Shown: piece by piece, positions 26,788 through 35,066 of the stretch
Numbering within the stretch: position 1 is the first letter of the stretch
Layout of the letters: each line of letters starts with the position of its first letter
Source of the DNA: an uncultured Helicobacter sp.
GTDB lineage: Bacteria > Campylobacterota > Campylobacteria > Campylobacterales > Helicobacteraceae
Assembly (NCBI RefSeq): GCF_937906905.1
Contig: NZ_CALERY010000023.1
Location: forward strand, 1 to 51,899
DNA: 51,899 nucleotides
Direction of reading: 5' to 3'
The notes under the pieces: generated by a model
What the model was told of the DNA's origin: nothing
Seen by the model: the letters and a program-made list of their open reading frames with translations, nothing else
Database searches by the model: none
Translations under genes and position numbers: made by a program

Positions 26788-27816
26788 CTACAATGCGCGT
26801 ATGCCGACATTTGGCGTTAGGGCAATGCGCTTTTGTGCGAGAAGCTTTGTGAGGGCGCGTTTTAGGGATTTTTTGCTTATCCCTAGCAGGGCTTGGATAG
26901 ATTCTGGTGGGCTATCATAGTGTAGCGCTAGGCTGCCGCCATGCTCGTATAGGGCGTGGAGAATCTTTTGCTCATCGCTTTGTGTATCCTTAGCGCTTGA
27001 GGGGGTAAGATCGAGCTTGCCATCTGCTCGCACTTTGTGGATAAACGCCCATGCCCTCTCCCCAATCGTAAAACCCGCACGCGCGAAATGAGTTTGCATA
27101 GTCTTTGTGCTAGAATCTACTCCAGAATCAGTGCTGCGCGGTGCATAGAGTAGCCCATAGTAGCGACTCTCTACCACGCAGCTTAGCCCAAGTGCGCTTA
27201 GGGAGTATGGGAGTATGGAGACTTTTTTCCCGCGGTAGAATCCAGCTTTTTTGTGTGGTTTGTAGGGCTTGAGTTTAGATTCTATATCCTTTTTGGCGAT
27301 CAGCCGTCCTGTTTTATCAAGCCCAAGCCACACGACTACTAGAGAGCCTAACGCATAGTTTGCAGGGGATTTGGTGGGCATGAATATATCTTTTTCCAGC
27401 CCTAGATCAAGGAATACCCCATGCTCTCCATGGCTCACGACGCGAAGTGCGGCGATGTCGCCTAGCTGGGCTAGCGGGAGGCTGGTGGTGGCGACAGGGC
27501 GATCGAGCGAATCTGTGTAGGTGAAAACCTCTAGATTCTGCCCCACTTGCGCATTATCAAGGCAAAACTTCTTGGGTAGCAGAATTTCGTGGAAGTGTTT
27601 TTGGGTGTTTTTATGGAGATCGTGTTTGACGCGATCTGGCTTGGGGTTTGGAGATTTAGATTTTGGTGTGCTAAGCCCATGCGCTTGGGAATCCACACGA
27701 GAATCCAAATCCCCAGAATCTGGCACTTTGAGATATGCGCCATGATCGCTAAAACGCGCAATCATAAGCGTGCATACCACACCTATGGGAATGGCTTTGG
27801 AGGTGGCTTGACTCAT
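26788..27816 (-). CDS. CvfB-family S1 RNA-binding protein
   Basis: A soluble protein of 342 residues. After an opening IPIGVVCTLMIARFSDHGAYL it shows a tandem of S1-like modules (LRVVSHGEHGVFLDLGLEKDIFMP, then VWLGLDKTGRLIAKKDIESKLK) and a C-terminal winged-helix (HALYEHGGSLALHYDSPPESIQALLGISKKSLKRALTKL), the layout of CvfB/YitL proteins, which bind RNA and affect virulence gene expression in Staphylococcus. A hydrophilic stretch at about 35-65 is rich in Asp-Ser and Lys and holds dispersed-motif copies (GDLDSRVDSQAHG). It starts 15 bases after yqeY ends and likely shares its transcript. Confidence 0.82.
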   Translation of the reverse strand: MSQATSKAIPIGVVCTLMIARFSDHGAYLKVPDSGDLDSRVDSQAHGLSTPKSKSPNPKPDRVKHDLHKNTQKHFHEILLPKKFCLDNAQVGQNLEVFTYTDSLDRPVATTSLPLAQLGDIAALRVVSHGEHGVFLDLGLEKDIFMPTKSPANYALGSLVVVWLGLDKTGRLIAKKDIESKLKPYKPHKKAGFYRGKKVSILPYSLSALGLSCVVESRYYGLLYAPRSTDSGVDSSTKTMQTHFARAGFTIGERAWAFIHKVRADGKLDLTPSSAKDTQSDEQKILHALYEHGGSLALHYDSPPESIQALLGISKKSLKRALTKLLAQKRIALTPNVGIRAL

Positions 27817-27831
27817 GTAGGCGTGAGAGTT

Positions 27832-28281
27832 TTAGGCATTTGCACCAAGCAGGGATTTTGCCATGGTGGAGATTCTGCGTCCATCAGCGACCTCACTTAG
27901 CGCTTTGGCTGCTGCCATGACTTTGCCAAGATCTTTTGGACTACTAGCACCTGTATCAGCGATGATTTCGCGCAGCTTATTTTCTAGCTGCTCATCACTT
28001 AGCTGGGCTGGGAGATAGCGCAAGATGACTTGCATTTCTTTATTTTCTTGCTCATAGAGATCCTCCCTACCAGCATTTTTGTAAGCCTGCGCGGCGTCTT
28101 CTCGCTGTTTGTAAGCGCTTTTTAGGATTTTGATGACACCGCTATCATCTAGGCTATTTCTCGTATCGACTTCGACTTGTTTAATCGCAGCATTCAGCAG
28201 CCGCACACAATCGCGCAAAAATACATCACCACTCTTCATGGCTTCCTTGAGATCTGCTTGCATTTGTTCTTTTATGCTCAT
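27832..28281 (-). CDS. GatB/YqeY-domain protein
   Basis: 149 residues with the YqeY pattern: IKEQMQADLKEAMKSGD, CVRLLNAAIKQVEVDTR, YKQREDAAQAYKNAGREDLYEQE, LRYLPAQLSDEQLENKLREII, then GKVMAAAKALSEVADGRRISTMAK. The fold is shared with the tail of GatB and GatB-like tRNA-dependent amidotransferases; the free-standing form has no proven role. The start ATG has AAAGGAGAATCC upstream. It lies between the FIST chemoreceptor (30 bases upstream) and cvfB. Confidence 0.9.
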   Translation of the reverse strand: MSIKEQMQADLKEAMKSGDVFLRDCVRLLNAAIKQVEVDTRNSLDDSGVIKILKSAYKQREDAAQAYKNAGREDLYEQENKEMQVILRYLPAQLSDEQLENKLREIIADTGASSPKDLGKVMAAAKALSEVADGRRISTMAKSLLGANA

Positions 28282-28311
28282 GGATTCTCCTTTGATATCT
28301 TTATGGGCTAT

Positions 28312-30321
28312 CTAGTGGCTTGACGCCTCATCGCCTTTTTCAAGTTTCTCTAGCACGAGTTCATATACTTTGATTTTTTTGAGCTCTTGATTGATTTCCT
28401 CGCTTACCCCTGCTTTTTGGCTCATTTGCGCAGAGAGCTCTTTCCCATTGTTGATGAGATTTGTGATGATGCTAGAGATGGTTTTAGATCGTTCGGAGAC
28501 GCGTATCATACCGCTTGAGGCATTTTTCGCACTACTATCAATCGTATGCACGCTTTCGATCACCGACTTTACCGACGCGCTTGTCTCATTTAGGCTTTTT
28601 GAAGTGCGTTCGGCTAGATTCCGCACTTCATCTGCCACGACAGCAAATCCTCGCCCATGCTCTCCAGCGCGTGCAGCTTCGATCGCGGCATTGAGCGCGA
28701 GGAGATTTGTCTGGTCTGCGATTCCAGCAATGATGTCTAGCACGCGATTTAGATCGTCAATCTCGTCAAGTAAGTGGGAGATCTGTGCGCCAAGATCCAT
28801 TTCCTGGCTGCCTGAGTGCATGCTATCTTCAAGATTCTGGGCAAAATCATTAAACTGCATATCCACTTCATCAAGATGTGTTTCCATTTGCGCAAAATCC
28901 CGATTAACAAGCTCGAGCGTATCGCTAGCACTTTTGAGTGTAGGGATAGAAGAGCCAAGCTGCTTTAGCATGAGTTTATGGATAGTGTCGATAAGCTCGA
29001 GGCGAGAGAGCTTGCGCTGGAGGAAGTAGGTTTTAAACTGGCTATATTGTAGGTGAAAGCTATCGAGAATCTCATCGCTAAAGCCCATACCACCATCTGT
29101 CTGTTTGACATGGTAGAAGAAAACCGCACTCAAAGTTTCATTGATATTTACACCTAGTAGCTCACCAAATGTCGAGAATCCAACCACAGGCACATCGGCA
29201 AAAAGATTCATTTTCTCTAGCGTAGCGCTGTTGTTGAGTCTTCGCAAAATGCAGTCGTTAAAGATTCCGCCAAGAGGTTTTGGCTTATTTGCTGCAAAGC
29301 GCGCATAGTCCTGCTGGGTATGCGCATACAAATCCACGCGCTCGAGCAAAAATAGCTCCTCACCTCGATCAATATCGCAATACATGGAGATTTTTTTGCC
29401 CTCGATATCAAAATTTGCAATCGAACGCACATAGACTTCGTTGTTGATTTTCACGCCAAAGGCATAGGACTTCATTTTCTCTGGGACCTGCGCGACATCG
29501 CAGCCAAAATGCTCTGCTAGCGCATCAAGCACATTGATACTGCGGTAGTGCTTTGTATCAAGAAACTCGCTAAGTGTGCGCGTTTTGACATTAGAATTTA
29601 GCACGACAAATTTCGTGGCAGTGGGCTTGAAGTTTTGGGTTTTGAAAATCCCAAAGTGAAAATCCGGGCGGAATTTCACATAGGTGATGACAGCTTTGCC
29701 CTGCACGATTTGCTTGTCGTTATAGATGTAGGTGTTTTGGAAGTCTAGCTTCCCGCCAGCGCTTCCGCCCACATACAAGCATGGTAATCGCCCAGCATTA
29801 TAAATACTCTCCATGAGAAAGCTCTCTGCCCCACTAAGCCCATCAATCAGTGTGTAGGCTAGGGTATTGTGGTGCTCTACTTTAAATGGTGGGGGCGTGA
29901 TATTTTTGATCTCTTTTTCGATAAATGCGATTTGCTCGTTTGGGTCGCTGTATTGCGTGCCTAGATTTAGCTCAACAATGTGAATATGATCAATCATCTC
30001 GCTGGAGAAAAGCATAAGGCTTGCTCCCATGCCATCTATGCCATCGCCGTAAAATTTAGGAAGCGGCGTATGTAAATGCCTGGAGCAAAGTAGCCCCGCG
30101 CTACTAGCCATGATAAGTGTGCAGGATTCTCCTAAGGCGCTTTTAATCTCGCGTGTGAGGCTTGCGAAATCTGTATTTGGTAAGCAGTAGCCAATAGCAA
30201 GCTTTGGGCGCATTGTAAGCTCGCTTAGGGTTTTTTGCGCTTCTCCGGGCTTGAGATAGAGACTTAGCATGTGCTTGGTTGGTATCTTGTGGCTGCTAGG
30301 ACTTTTTGAAAATCCAAACAT
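28312..30321 (-). CDS. soluble chemoreceptor with FIST sensor and MCP signalling domain
   Basis: 669 residues from the ATG at 30321, chosen because AAGGAGTTCTT stands just before it; the frame is open 52 codons further up without a ribosome site. Residues about 30-370 form a FIST N/C sensor (GYCLPNTDF, IMASSAGLLCSRHL, GASLMLFSS, NLVGGSAGG-like CLYVGGSAGGKLDFQNTYIY and FGVKINNEVYVRSIANF, GVNINETLSAVFFYH), a domain linked to amino-acid sensing. Residues about 430-660 are an MCP coiled coil with the conserved tip NLLALNAAIEAARAGEHGRG and FAVVADEVRNLAER. No membrane segment is visible, so it should work in the cytoplasm. Ligand unknown. Confidence 0.88.
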   Translation of the reverse strand: MFGFSKSPSSHKIPTKHMLSLYLKPGEAQKTLSELTMRPKLAIGYCLPNTDFASLTREIKSALGESCTLIMASSAGLLCSRHLHTPLPKFYGDGIDGMGASLMLFSSEMIDHIHIVELNLGTQYSDPNEQIAFIEKEIKNITPPPFKVEHHNTLAYTLIDGLSGAESFLMESIYNAGRLPCLYVGGSAGGKLDFQNTYIYNDKQIVQGKAVITYVKFRPDFHFGIFKTQNFKPTATKFVVLNSNVKTRTLSEFLDTKHYRSINVLDALAEHFGCDVAQVPEKMKSYAFGVKINNEVYVRSIANFDIEGKKISMYCDIDRGEELFLLERVDLYAHTQQDYARFAANKPKPLGGIFNDCILRRLNNSATLEKMNLFADVPVVGFSTFGELLGVNINETLSAVFFYHVKQTDGGMGFSDEILDSFHLQYSQFKTYFLQRKLSRLELIDTIHKLMLKQLGSSIPTLKSASDTLELVNRDFAQMETHLDEVDMQFNDFAQNLEDSMHSGSQEMDLGAQISHLLDEIDDLNRVLDIIAGIADQTNLLALNAAIEAARAGEHGRGFAVVADEVRNLAERTSKSLNETSASVKSVIESVHTIDSSAKNASSGMIRVSERSKTISSIITNLINNGKELSAQMSQKAGVSEEINQELKKIKVYELVLEKLEKGDEASSH

Positions 30322-30445
30322 AAGAACTCCTTGATTTAGACTTATCGATGAAATAAAGCCGCAATTATAATAGAAAATAGCATGAAAGATTCCTATAAAT
30401 AGCCTTATGTGCGGGCGGGTTATTTGTGGTAGTCCTTGATATAAA

Positions 30446-30494
30446 CTAGATTCTAAACCTAGCTTGCTCATATTCATAGAGTCCCAGAATCTAG
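30446..30494. repeat. inverted pair of the dispersed motif upstream of the FIST receptor
   Basis: CTAGATTCT (30446-30454) and AGAATCTAG (30486-30494) are perfect 9-bp arms with a 31-base spacer. They lie between the divergent FIST receptor and outer-membrane protein genes. Confidence 0.45.
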
Positions 30495-30527
30495 CTCAAA
30501 ATCTGCCATTTAGGCTTTTGGGGCTTG

Positions 30528-30547
30528 TTTTTTTTTTTTTTTTTTTT
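30528..30547 (+). repeat. T20 homopolymer tract upstream of an outer-membrane protein gene
   Basis: Twenty consecutive T, ending four bases before the -10 box of the downstream gene and about 50 bases from its start codon. In Helicobacter such tracts upstream of outer-membrane protein genes change length by slippage and tune expression. Confidence 0.9.
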
Positions 30548-30551
30548 GATT

Positions 30552-30557
30552 TACAAT
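30552..30557 (+). promoter_or_regulatory. -10 box of the outer-membrane protein gene
   Basis: TACAAT lies just after the T20 tract, in GATTTACAATG, 40 bases before the ATG. The tract occupies the spacer and -35 region, so its length should alter polymerase contact. Confidence 0.6.
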
Positions 30558-30597
30558 GCACGCTCCATTTTAGGCTACATATCATAGAGGAGCGACA

Positions 30598-31428
30598 ATG
30601 AAAAGGCTTATCCAACTCATCTCAATCACCAGCTTGATTGCATTTAGCGCATTGCACGCGGAAGTAGATTCTGCAGAATCTAGCCCAGAATCTAGCACAA
30701 GTGTAGAATCCACCAAATCCCAAGAATCTAAAAGCAGTGCATTTGGATTCTGCAAAGGCAAGGTGGCAAACACGGGTTGTTTTATCGGCGCAGAAGTAGG
30801 CTTGGCGTTTGGCAGTAATCACTTCCAATATCTCCCAGAACTTATTAGCTCGGTAAGCGACCCGCTACTTAATGACAATAAGCTCCTAGCAGTGCCTGTG
30901 AATTTTATCTTTGGTCATCAGTGGTATTATGCGCTTAATCAAGGCGTGCGCTTTAAAGCTCATATCGGCTATACAAACTACAAGCCAAATTTCCCTAAAT
31001 ATCAAGCCAATGGTGGTGAAGCCGATATGCGTCTAACTTCCCACACACTACAATATGGACTAGAAGTTGCCTGGCTCTATGACTTTATCGCCAATGAAGC
31101 TTATAATTTTGGACTCAATATTGGCACAGGATTTGAAATCACACACTTGCTTGCTACACAGGGGAGTAATCAAGGACTAAATGCAGTAGGAGACTTTGGC
31201 ACAAGTGCGGCTTGGGCGAGCTCTCTAGGGCTACATTATTTCTACAAAGCCAATCATCAGTTTTTCATAACCTACCACTACCGCACATATAGCACCACAA
31301 AAGGTGGAGCAAAAGTATCGATAAAAGATAGTCTAAGCAGTCAAAATAGCATTGATGTAATCCCCCTGGGCACTTTTATCGCTTCACCAAGACATATGGT
31401 ATCACTCTCCTACGCCTATAAATTCTAA
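30598..31428 (+). CDS. Helicobacter outer-membrane beta-barrel protein
   Basis: 276 residues with a Sec signal peptide (KRLIQLISITSLIAFSALHA, cut near residue 21). A short Ser-Glu rich segment (VDSAESSPESSTSVESTK) comes next and holds five copies of the dispersed motif. The rest has the alternating pattern of an outer-membrane barrel: GCFIGAEVGLAFG, HIGYTNYKPNF, LQYGLEVAWLYDF, NFGLNIGTGFEI, ASSLGLHYFYK and a C-terminal VSLSYAYKF that ends with the terminal Phe used for BAM insertion. The ATG follows AGAGGAG. Downstream a 12-bp motif hairpin closes the unit. Its ligand or role is unknown; possibly adhesion, which is only a family inference. Confidence 0.82.
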   Translation: MKRLIQLISITSLIAFSALHAEVDSAESSPESSTSVESTKSQESKSSAFGFCKGKVANTGCFIGAEVGLAFGSNHFQYLPELISSVSDPLLNDNKLLAVPVNFIFGHQWYYALNQGVRFKAHIGYTNYKPNFPKYQANGGEADMRLTSHTLQYGLEVAWLYDFIANEAYNFGLNIGTGFEITHLLATQGSNQGLNAVGDFGTSAAWASSLGLHYFYKANHQFFITYHYRTYSTTKGGAKVSIKDSLSSQNSIDVIPLGTFIASPRHMVSLSYAYKF

Positions 31429-31447
31429 GCTTTATAGCTAGAATCCA

Positions 31448-31475
31448 CCCTAGAATCTAAAGCTAGATTCTAGGG
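31448..31475 (+). terminator. 12-bp perfect hairpin of two inverted motifs after the outer-membrane protein gene
   Basis: CCCTAGAATCTA (31448-31459) and TAGATTCTAGGG (31464-31475) are perfect complementary arms around a 4-base loop, starting 20 bases after the stop codon. No U-run follows, so efficiency is uncertain. Each arm is one copy of the dispersed motif. Confidence 0.55.
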
Positions 31476-31973
31476 GCTTGTCATTAAACCATGGCGTTTT
31501 GCTAAATTCCTTTCTTTGACCAAATGTTTATTTCTTATGCGCCTTGCTTATCTTGGTGTTTAGTATGGGGCGAAATTATTTTCCAAAGCCTTGGGCAAAT
31601 GCTAGATCGCGTTAGCTTGACCAAATGCGCGAGTCTAGTCAATCCAGCCCAAGCCACAGCCCCACACAGAGCCAAGCCAATCGCTTGCGAGTCAAAGCCA
31701 CAGCCAGAATCTACACTAGAATCCATGCCAGATCGGTGGCGCATGTCATCGCTTAGAATCTCGTAACGCGATTACATGGAGACAAGATAGGCAGTCATTT
31801 GATTGACATTTTTACACATGTATTTTTATATATGTTACTATTTTACAATTATTATTGATATTTTCCTTGTATAGTATTTTATTGCACATTTTTTATTGTA
31901 GTATCGAGGTGTATGTTACTTTATTGGTATGGAATAGATGGTAACAGGAAGCTTTTACACAAAGGAGAGCGTG
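31476..31973. other. 498-base intergenic region upstream of the acetate-uptake operon
   Basis: I see no convincing gene. The left 300 bases contain only short chance frames. From about 31795 to 31925 the sequence becomes strongly AT-rich (many A/T runs such as TTTTTATATATG), as expected of a promoter-rich region. TATGTTACT occurs at 31831-31839 and again at 31912-31920, 81 bases apart, and GTAACA follows at 31941, so a regulator site is possible. The region leads directly into the DUF485-actP ribosome site. Confidence 0.5.
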
Positions 31974-32345
31974 ATGAAACTTACAGAGAATCAGCAAAAA
32001 GCCTTATCGAAATTTCGGCAGTTTGTTAGCTTTAGAAACAAAATTTCGCTTGTTCTTTCATTGGTGGTTTTGGTGTGCTACTACGCTTTTGTGCTTAGTG
32101 TGGGGCTATTCCCAGAAGTGCTTGGCTATCGCTTGGGACCAAGCTCTATTACGCTTGGGATTATTGCTGGGCTGTTTATCATTGTGCTAAGCATTATTGT
32201 TACGGGAATCTACACATTCCTAGCAAATACTTATTTTGATAAAGATCAAGAAAACATTCTAAATCAGCTGCAAGAGTCTAATCTAATCCAAGATCTACAA
32301 GATGGCAAGATCGACTACAAAAATCAGCAAGGAGGTGTTCAATGA
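31974..32345 (+). CDS. DUF485 membrane protein, ActP partner
   Basis: 123 residues from the ATG at 31974, picked for its AAAGGAG site seven bases upstream. The family pattern is present: FRQFVSFRNKISLVLSLVVLVCYYAFVLSVGLFPEVLG, then SSITLGIIAGLFIIVLSIIVTGIYTFLANTYFD, giving two membrane segments and a charged C-terminal tail. DUF485 genes usually precede an acetate permease, as here. The last four bases (ATGA) overlap the actP start. The protein is probably a small accessory subunit; its exact role is not known. Confidence 0.88.
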   Translation: MKLTENQQKALSKFRQFVSFRNKISLVLSLVVLVCYYAFVLSVGLFPEVLGYRLGPSSITLGIIAGLFIIVLSIIVTGIYTFLANTYFDKDQENILNQLQESNLIQDLQDGKIDYKNQQGGVQ

Positions 32346-34006
32346 AAGTGTTGCAAAAGTTTTCTACTACATTGCTTGCAAGCGCATTTGGTGTCTTGCC
32401 ACTTTGTGCCGATGCAATCAATACAGGCGGAGCGAAAGCCGATGTCAATCCAATCGCCATTGGTATGTTTCTAGCCTTTGTGCTAGCGACATTGTTTATC
32501 ACTTATCTTTCAAACAAAAAGAGTCAATCCGCGAGTGGATTCTACACCGCTGGTGGTAATATCACAGGGGCGCAAAATGGTATTGCGATCGCTGGGGACT
32601 ATATGAGTGCGGCAAGCTTCTTGGGTATTACGGCATTAGTTTTTAGAGATGGATTTGATGGGCTGATTTATTCTATTGGCTTTTTGGTTGGGTGGCCTAT
32701 TATTTTATTTTTGATTGCTGAAAAGTTTCGCAATCTTGGGAAATTTACCTTCGCTGATATTACCGCATATCGCCTTGATGCAAAGCCTATTCGCATTATT
32801 TCTGCAGTTTCTGCGCTAAGTGTGATTGTGTTTTACCTTATCGCACAAATGGTTGGAGCTGGGCAGCTCATACAAGCGCTTTTTGGACTTCCTTATGGCG
32901 TTGCGGTGATTCTAGTTGGGATTTTGATGATTTGCTATGTTGTCTTTGGCGGAATGCACGCCACAACTTGGGTGCAAATCATTAAGGCTGTGCTGCTTTT
33001 GGCAGGGGCTAGCTTTATGGCGATTATGGTGCTGTATTTGACAAAGTTTGACCTTACTTATTACTTTTCACAAGCTATTTCTCATCACCCAAAAGGTGAA
33101 GCGATTATGTCGCCGGGGACATTTCTACCAGATACCATTTCTGCTCTTTCTCTTGGGCTTGCACTAATGTTTGGGACAGCAGGATTGCCACATATTTTAA
33201 TGCGTTTTTTCACGGTCAAAGATGCGAAAGAAGCTAGAAAGTCAGTGTTCTACGCCACAGGACTTATTGGGTATTTTTATATCCTTACCTTTATCATAGG
33301 CTTTGGTGCGATTGCTTTGCTTTATGGGAATCCTGAATTTACAAAGCCTGATGGCTCTTATAGCGGTGTGGCAAATATGGTGGCAATTAGCCTAGCAGAA
33401 GTGCTTGGGGGCAATGTCTTTTTAGGCTTTATTTCAGCGGTGGCATTTGCTACGATTTTAGCGGTAGTCTCGGGTCTTGCGATTTCTGGGGCTGGGGCTA
33501 TAAGCCACGATTTGTTTGTGAATGTCTGTAAAGATGGCAAATGTGATCCTAAATTAGAGATGAGAGTAACAAAAGGTGCGACTATATTCTTAGGGATTTT
33601 AGCTATCGCGTTAGGATTCTTGTTTGAAAAGCAAAATATCGCCTTTATGGTGGGGCTTGCGTTTGCGATTGCTGCAAGTGTGAATTTCCCTATATTGCTG
33701 CTTTCAATCTATTGGAAGAATCTCACAACTAAAGGGGCGTTTTGGGGTGGACTTATAGGGCTTATTGTAGTGCTGACACTTGTGGTGCTAAGTCCTAGCA
33801 TTTGGGTAACAAGCTTTGGCTTTGAGTCTGCGATTTTCCCTTATGATCATCCGGCAATTTTTACAATGCCTTTGACTTTTATAGCAATTTTTATTATCTC
33901 TAAGTTTGATGGCTCTAAACGAGCGAAGATTGATAGAAGTGGCTTTGAAGCACAAGACTTCCGCGCTCAAAGTGGTGTGGGTGCAAGTGAAGCGGTAGCC
34001 CACTAA
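32342..34006 (+). CDS. actP: acetate permease ActP, sodium:solute symporter family
   Basis: A 554-residue inner-membrane carrier with about thirteen membrane segments, a leading signal-like segment (LLASAFGVLPLCADA), and the SSS family blocks FYTAGGNITGAQNGIAIAGDYMSAASFLG, VYFGGMHATTWVQIIKA-like YVVFGGMHATTWVQIIKAVLL, and GTAGLPHILMRFFTVKDAKEARKS. ActP takes up acetate and related short monocarboxylates, often with Na+ or H+. Its start overlaps the DUF485 stop by four bases, giving coupled translation. A strong stem-loop (34008-34040) follows. The gut source of acetate fits an enteric organism, though that is inference. Confidence 0.93.
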   Translation: MKVLQKFSTTLLASAFGVLPLCADAINTGGAKADVNPIAIGMFLAFVLATLFITYLSNKKSQSASGFYTAGGNITGAQNGIAIAGDYMSAASFLGITALVFRDGFDGLIYSIGFLVGWPIILFLIAEKFRNLGKFTFADITAYRLDAKPIRIISAVSALSVIVFYLIAQMVGAGQLIQALFGLPYGVAVILVGILMICYVVFGGMHATTWVQIIKAVLLLAGASFMAIMVLYLTKFDLTYYFSQAISHHPKGEAIMSPGTFLPDTISALSLGLALMFGTAGLPHILMRFFTVKDAKEARKSVFYATGLIGYFYILTFIIGFGAIALLYGNPEFTKPDGSYSGVANMVAISLAEVLGGNVFLGFISAVAFATILAVVSGLAISGAGAISHDLFVNVCKDGKCDPKLEMRVTKGATIFLGILAIALGFLFEKQNIAFMVGLAFAIAASVNFPILLLSIYWKNLTTKGAFWGGLIGLIVVLTLVVLSPSIWVTSFGFESAIFPYDHPAIFTMPLTFIAIFIISKFDGSKRAKIDRSGFEAQDFRAQSGVGASEAVAH

Positions 34007-34007
34007 T

Positions 34008-34040
34008 TCTTGCAATCCACAAAAAAGGTGGATTGCAAGA
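34008..34040 (+). terminator. 13-bp stem-loop after actP
   Basis: TCTTGCAATCCAC (34008-34020) pairs perfectly with GTGGATTGCAAGA (34028-34040) around an AAAAAAG loop, two bases after the actP stop codon. A U-run is not obvious on the plus strand, though a second small hairpin AAAAGC/GGCTTTT follows to about 34070 and could help stop transcription. Confidence 0.7.
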
Positions 34041-34135
34041 TTCTAAAAGCTCCTTTGAAAAAGGGCTTTTAGAGATTCTCCTTGTTTTCTGTCTTATCAA
34101 GTTTGGCATTAAGATTTATAAGCTGCTGATGAATA

Positions 34136-34333
34136 TCAATAATGATAAAAAGCAGAATAAAAGGTTAAGATGACTAGCAGGACCCCAACAGCAATAATCA
34201 CCAAACCACTTAAAAAACCACCAAACCCACCGCTAAACATTGTGGCTATGCCAGTAATCACAACAGCAATAAGAGCTAGCACATAGCATAGCTTGACGAT
34301 AAAATTTCCCACGGATATGGTAAATTGAAACAT
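34136..34333 (-). CDS. small DUF4282-like membrane protein, probable frameshift near its end
   Basis: The open frame from ATG 34333 (after AAGGAGAAAC) gives 65 residues with two membrane segments: FQFTISVGNFIVKLCYVLAL and GGFLSGLVIIAVGVLLVIL, then ends TFYSAFYHY. In the next frame, from about 34166 to a stop at 34069, the sequence reads PFILLFIIIDIHQQLINLNA and then KLDKTENKENL, which is what I expect as the continuation of a DUF4282-type protein. Removing one T at 34165-34166 joins the two. So either a real frameshift or a sequencing error has cut the protein; the full span would be 34069-34333. Confidence 0.65.
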   Translation of the reverse strand: MFQFTISVGNFIVKLCYVLALIAVVITGIATMFSGGFGGFLSGLVIIAVGVLLVILTFYSAFYHY

Positions 34334-34509
34334 TGTTTCTCCTTAAAATGTAATTTGTCCTTGCCATACAGGGTATTGCATTATAGAAAAATGCAGATAT
34401 AAAGCCCATAAAATAAAGAGCGTTTTTTGTGTCATTTTGCTACAAATTTATGGTGTTTTGTGAGAAAGAGCAGAAAAGCTTCGTAAAGTTTTATATCGTG
34501 TGGATTCGG

Positions 34510-34980
34510 CTATGCTTTGTTACAGCTTGGTGTAGTGATGATTGCTTTGCCATTTTTGATTGCTAGAACTTTGACTTTATCGCCATTATGTAGTGTTTGA
34601 TTTAGATTCTGGTCTGGATTTTGGTGTAAATCCCCAGAATCTACATATTCATACGCCCAGAGTGTGCCTTTAAAATCCACCATTCCCTCTCGTATCTCGC
34701 CAATCCCTGCTGCCTCATCAAACACATCGCTATATTTCTGCGATCGCTTGAAGCGTAGCTGCAGGGGTTTTTTGAGCAAGATAAAAGAGAGCAGCGAGAT
34801 TGCGCAGATACTTATCGCTTGCCACATGTGGATATCACCAAAGCGCGCAAGCCCGACAAAATACTCCAACACCGCAGTGCCAAGTAGCCCTATCCCGATG
34901 AAAAGCAGGAAAAATGACGCGAAAAATATCTCCGCCACGATAAACGCAAGTCCCAAGCCAAGCAGCACAACCGCTGACAT
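34510..34980 (-). CDS. nfeD: NfeD-family membrane protein
   Basis: 156 residues from the ATG at 34980, chosen for AAAGGAGAG just upstream; the frame extends ten codons higher without a site. Three or four hydrophobic segments (AVVLLGLGLAFIVAEIF, FLLFIGIGLLGTAVLEYF, ISICAISLLSFILL) precede a soluble OB-fold-like domain (IGEIREGMVDFKGTLWAYEYV, GDKVKVLAIKNGKAIITTP). NfeD proteins pair with SPFH/band-7 scaffolds of the membrane; the upstream gene encodes one. A motif hairpin lies between them. Confidence 0.88.
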   Translation of the reverse strand: MSAVVLLGLGLAFIVAEIFFASFFLLFIGIGLLGTAVLEYFVGLARFGDIHMWQAISICAISLLSFILLKKPLQLRFKRSQKYSDVFDEAAGIGEIREGMVDFKGTLWAYEYVDSGDLHQNPDQNLNQTLHNGDKVKVLAIKNGKAIITTPSCNKA

Positions 34981-35023
34981 ATCTCTCCTTTTGTTTAGAT
35001 TCCCATTCAAGCACCCAGCTTTA

Positions 35024-35055
35024 GACTAGATTCTAGCTTGCTCCAGAATCTAGTC
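35024..35055. terminator. 11-bp perfect hairpin of inverted motifs between the SPFH gene and nfeD
   Basis: GACTAGATTCT (35024-35034) and AGAATCTAGTC (35045-35055) are perfect arms with a 10-base loop. It starts 12 bases past the stop of the SPFH gene and 44 bases before the nfeD start, so it could attenuate transcription between partners. Confidence 0.5.
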
Positions 35056-35066
35056 CGCTTATATGG

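Noticed and set aside
31524..31766. 80-codon open frame in the region before the acetate operon
   Set aside because: Composition unlike a protein, no ribosome site, and a competing minus-strand frame over the same bases.
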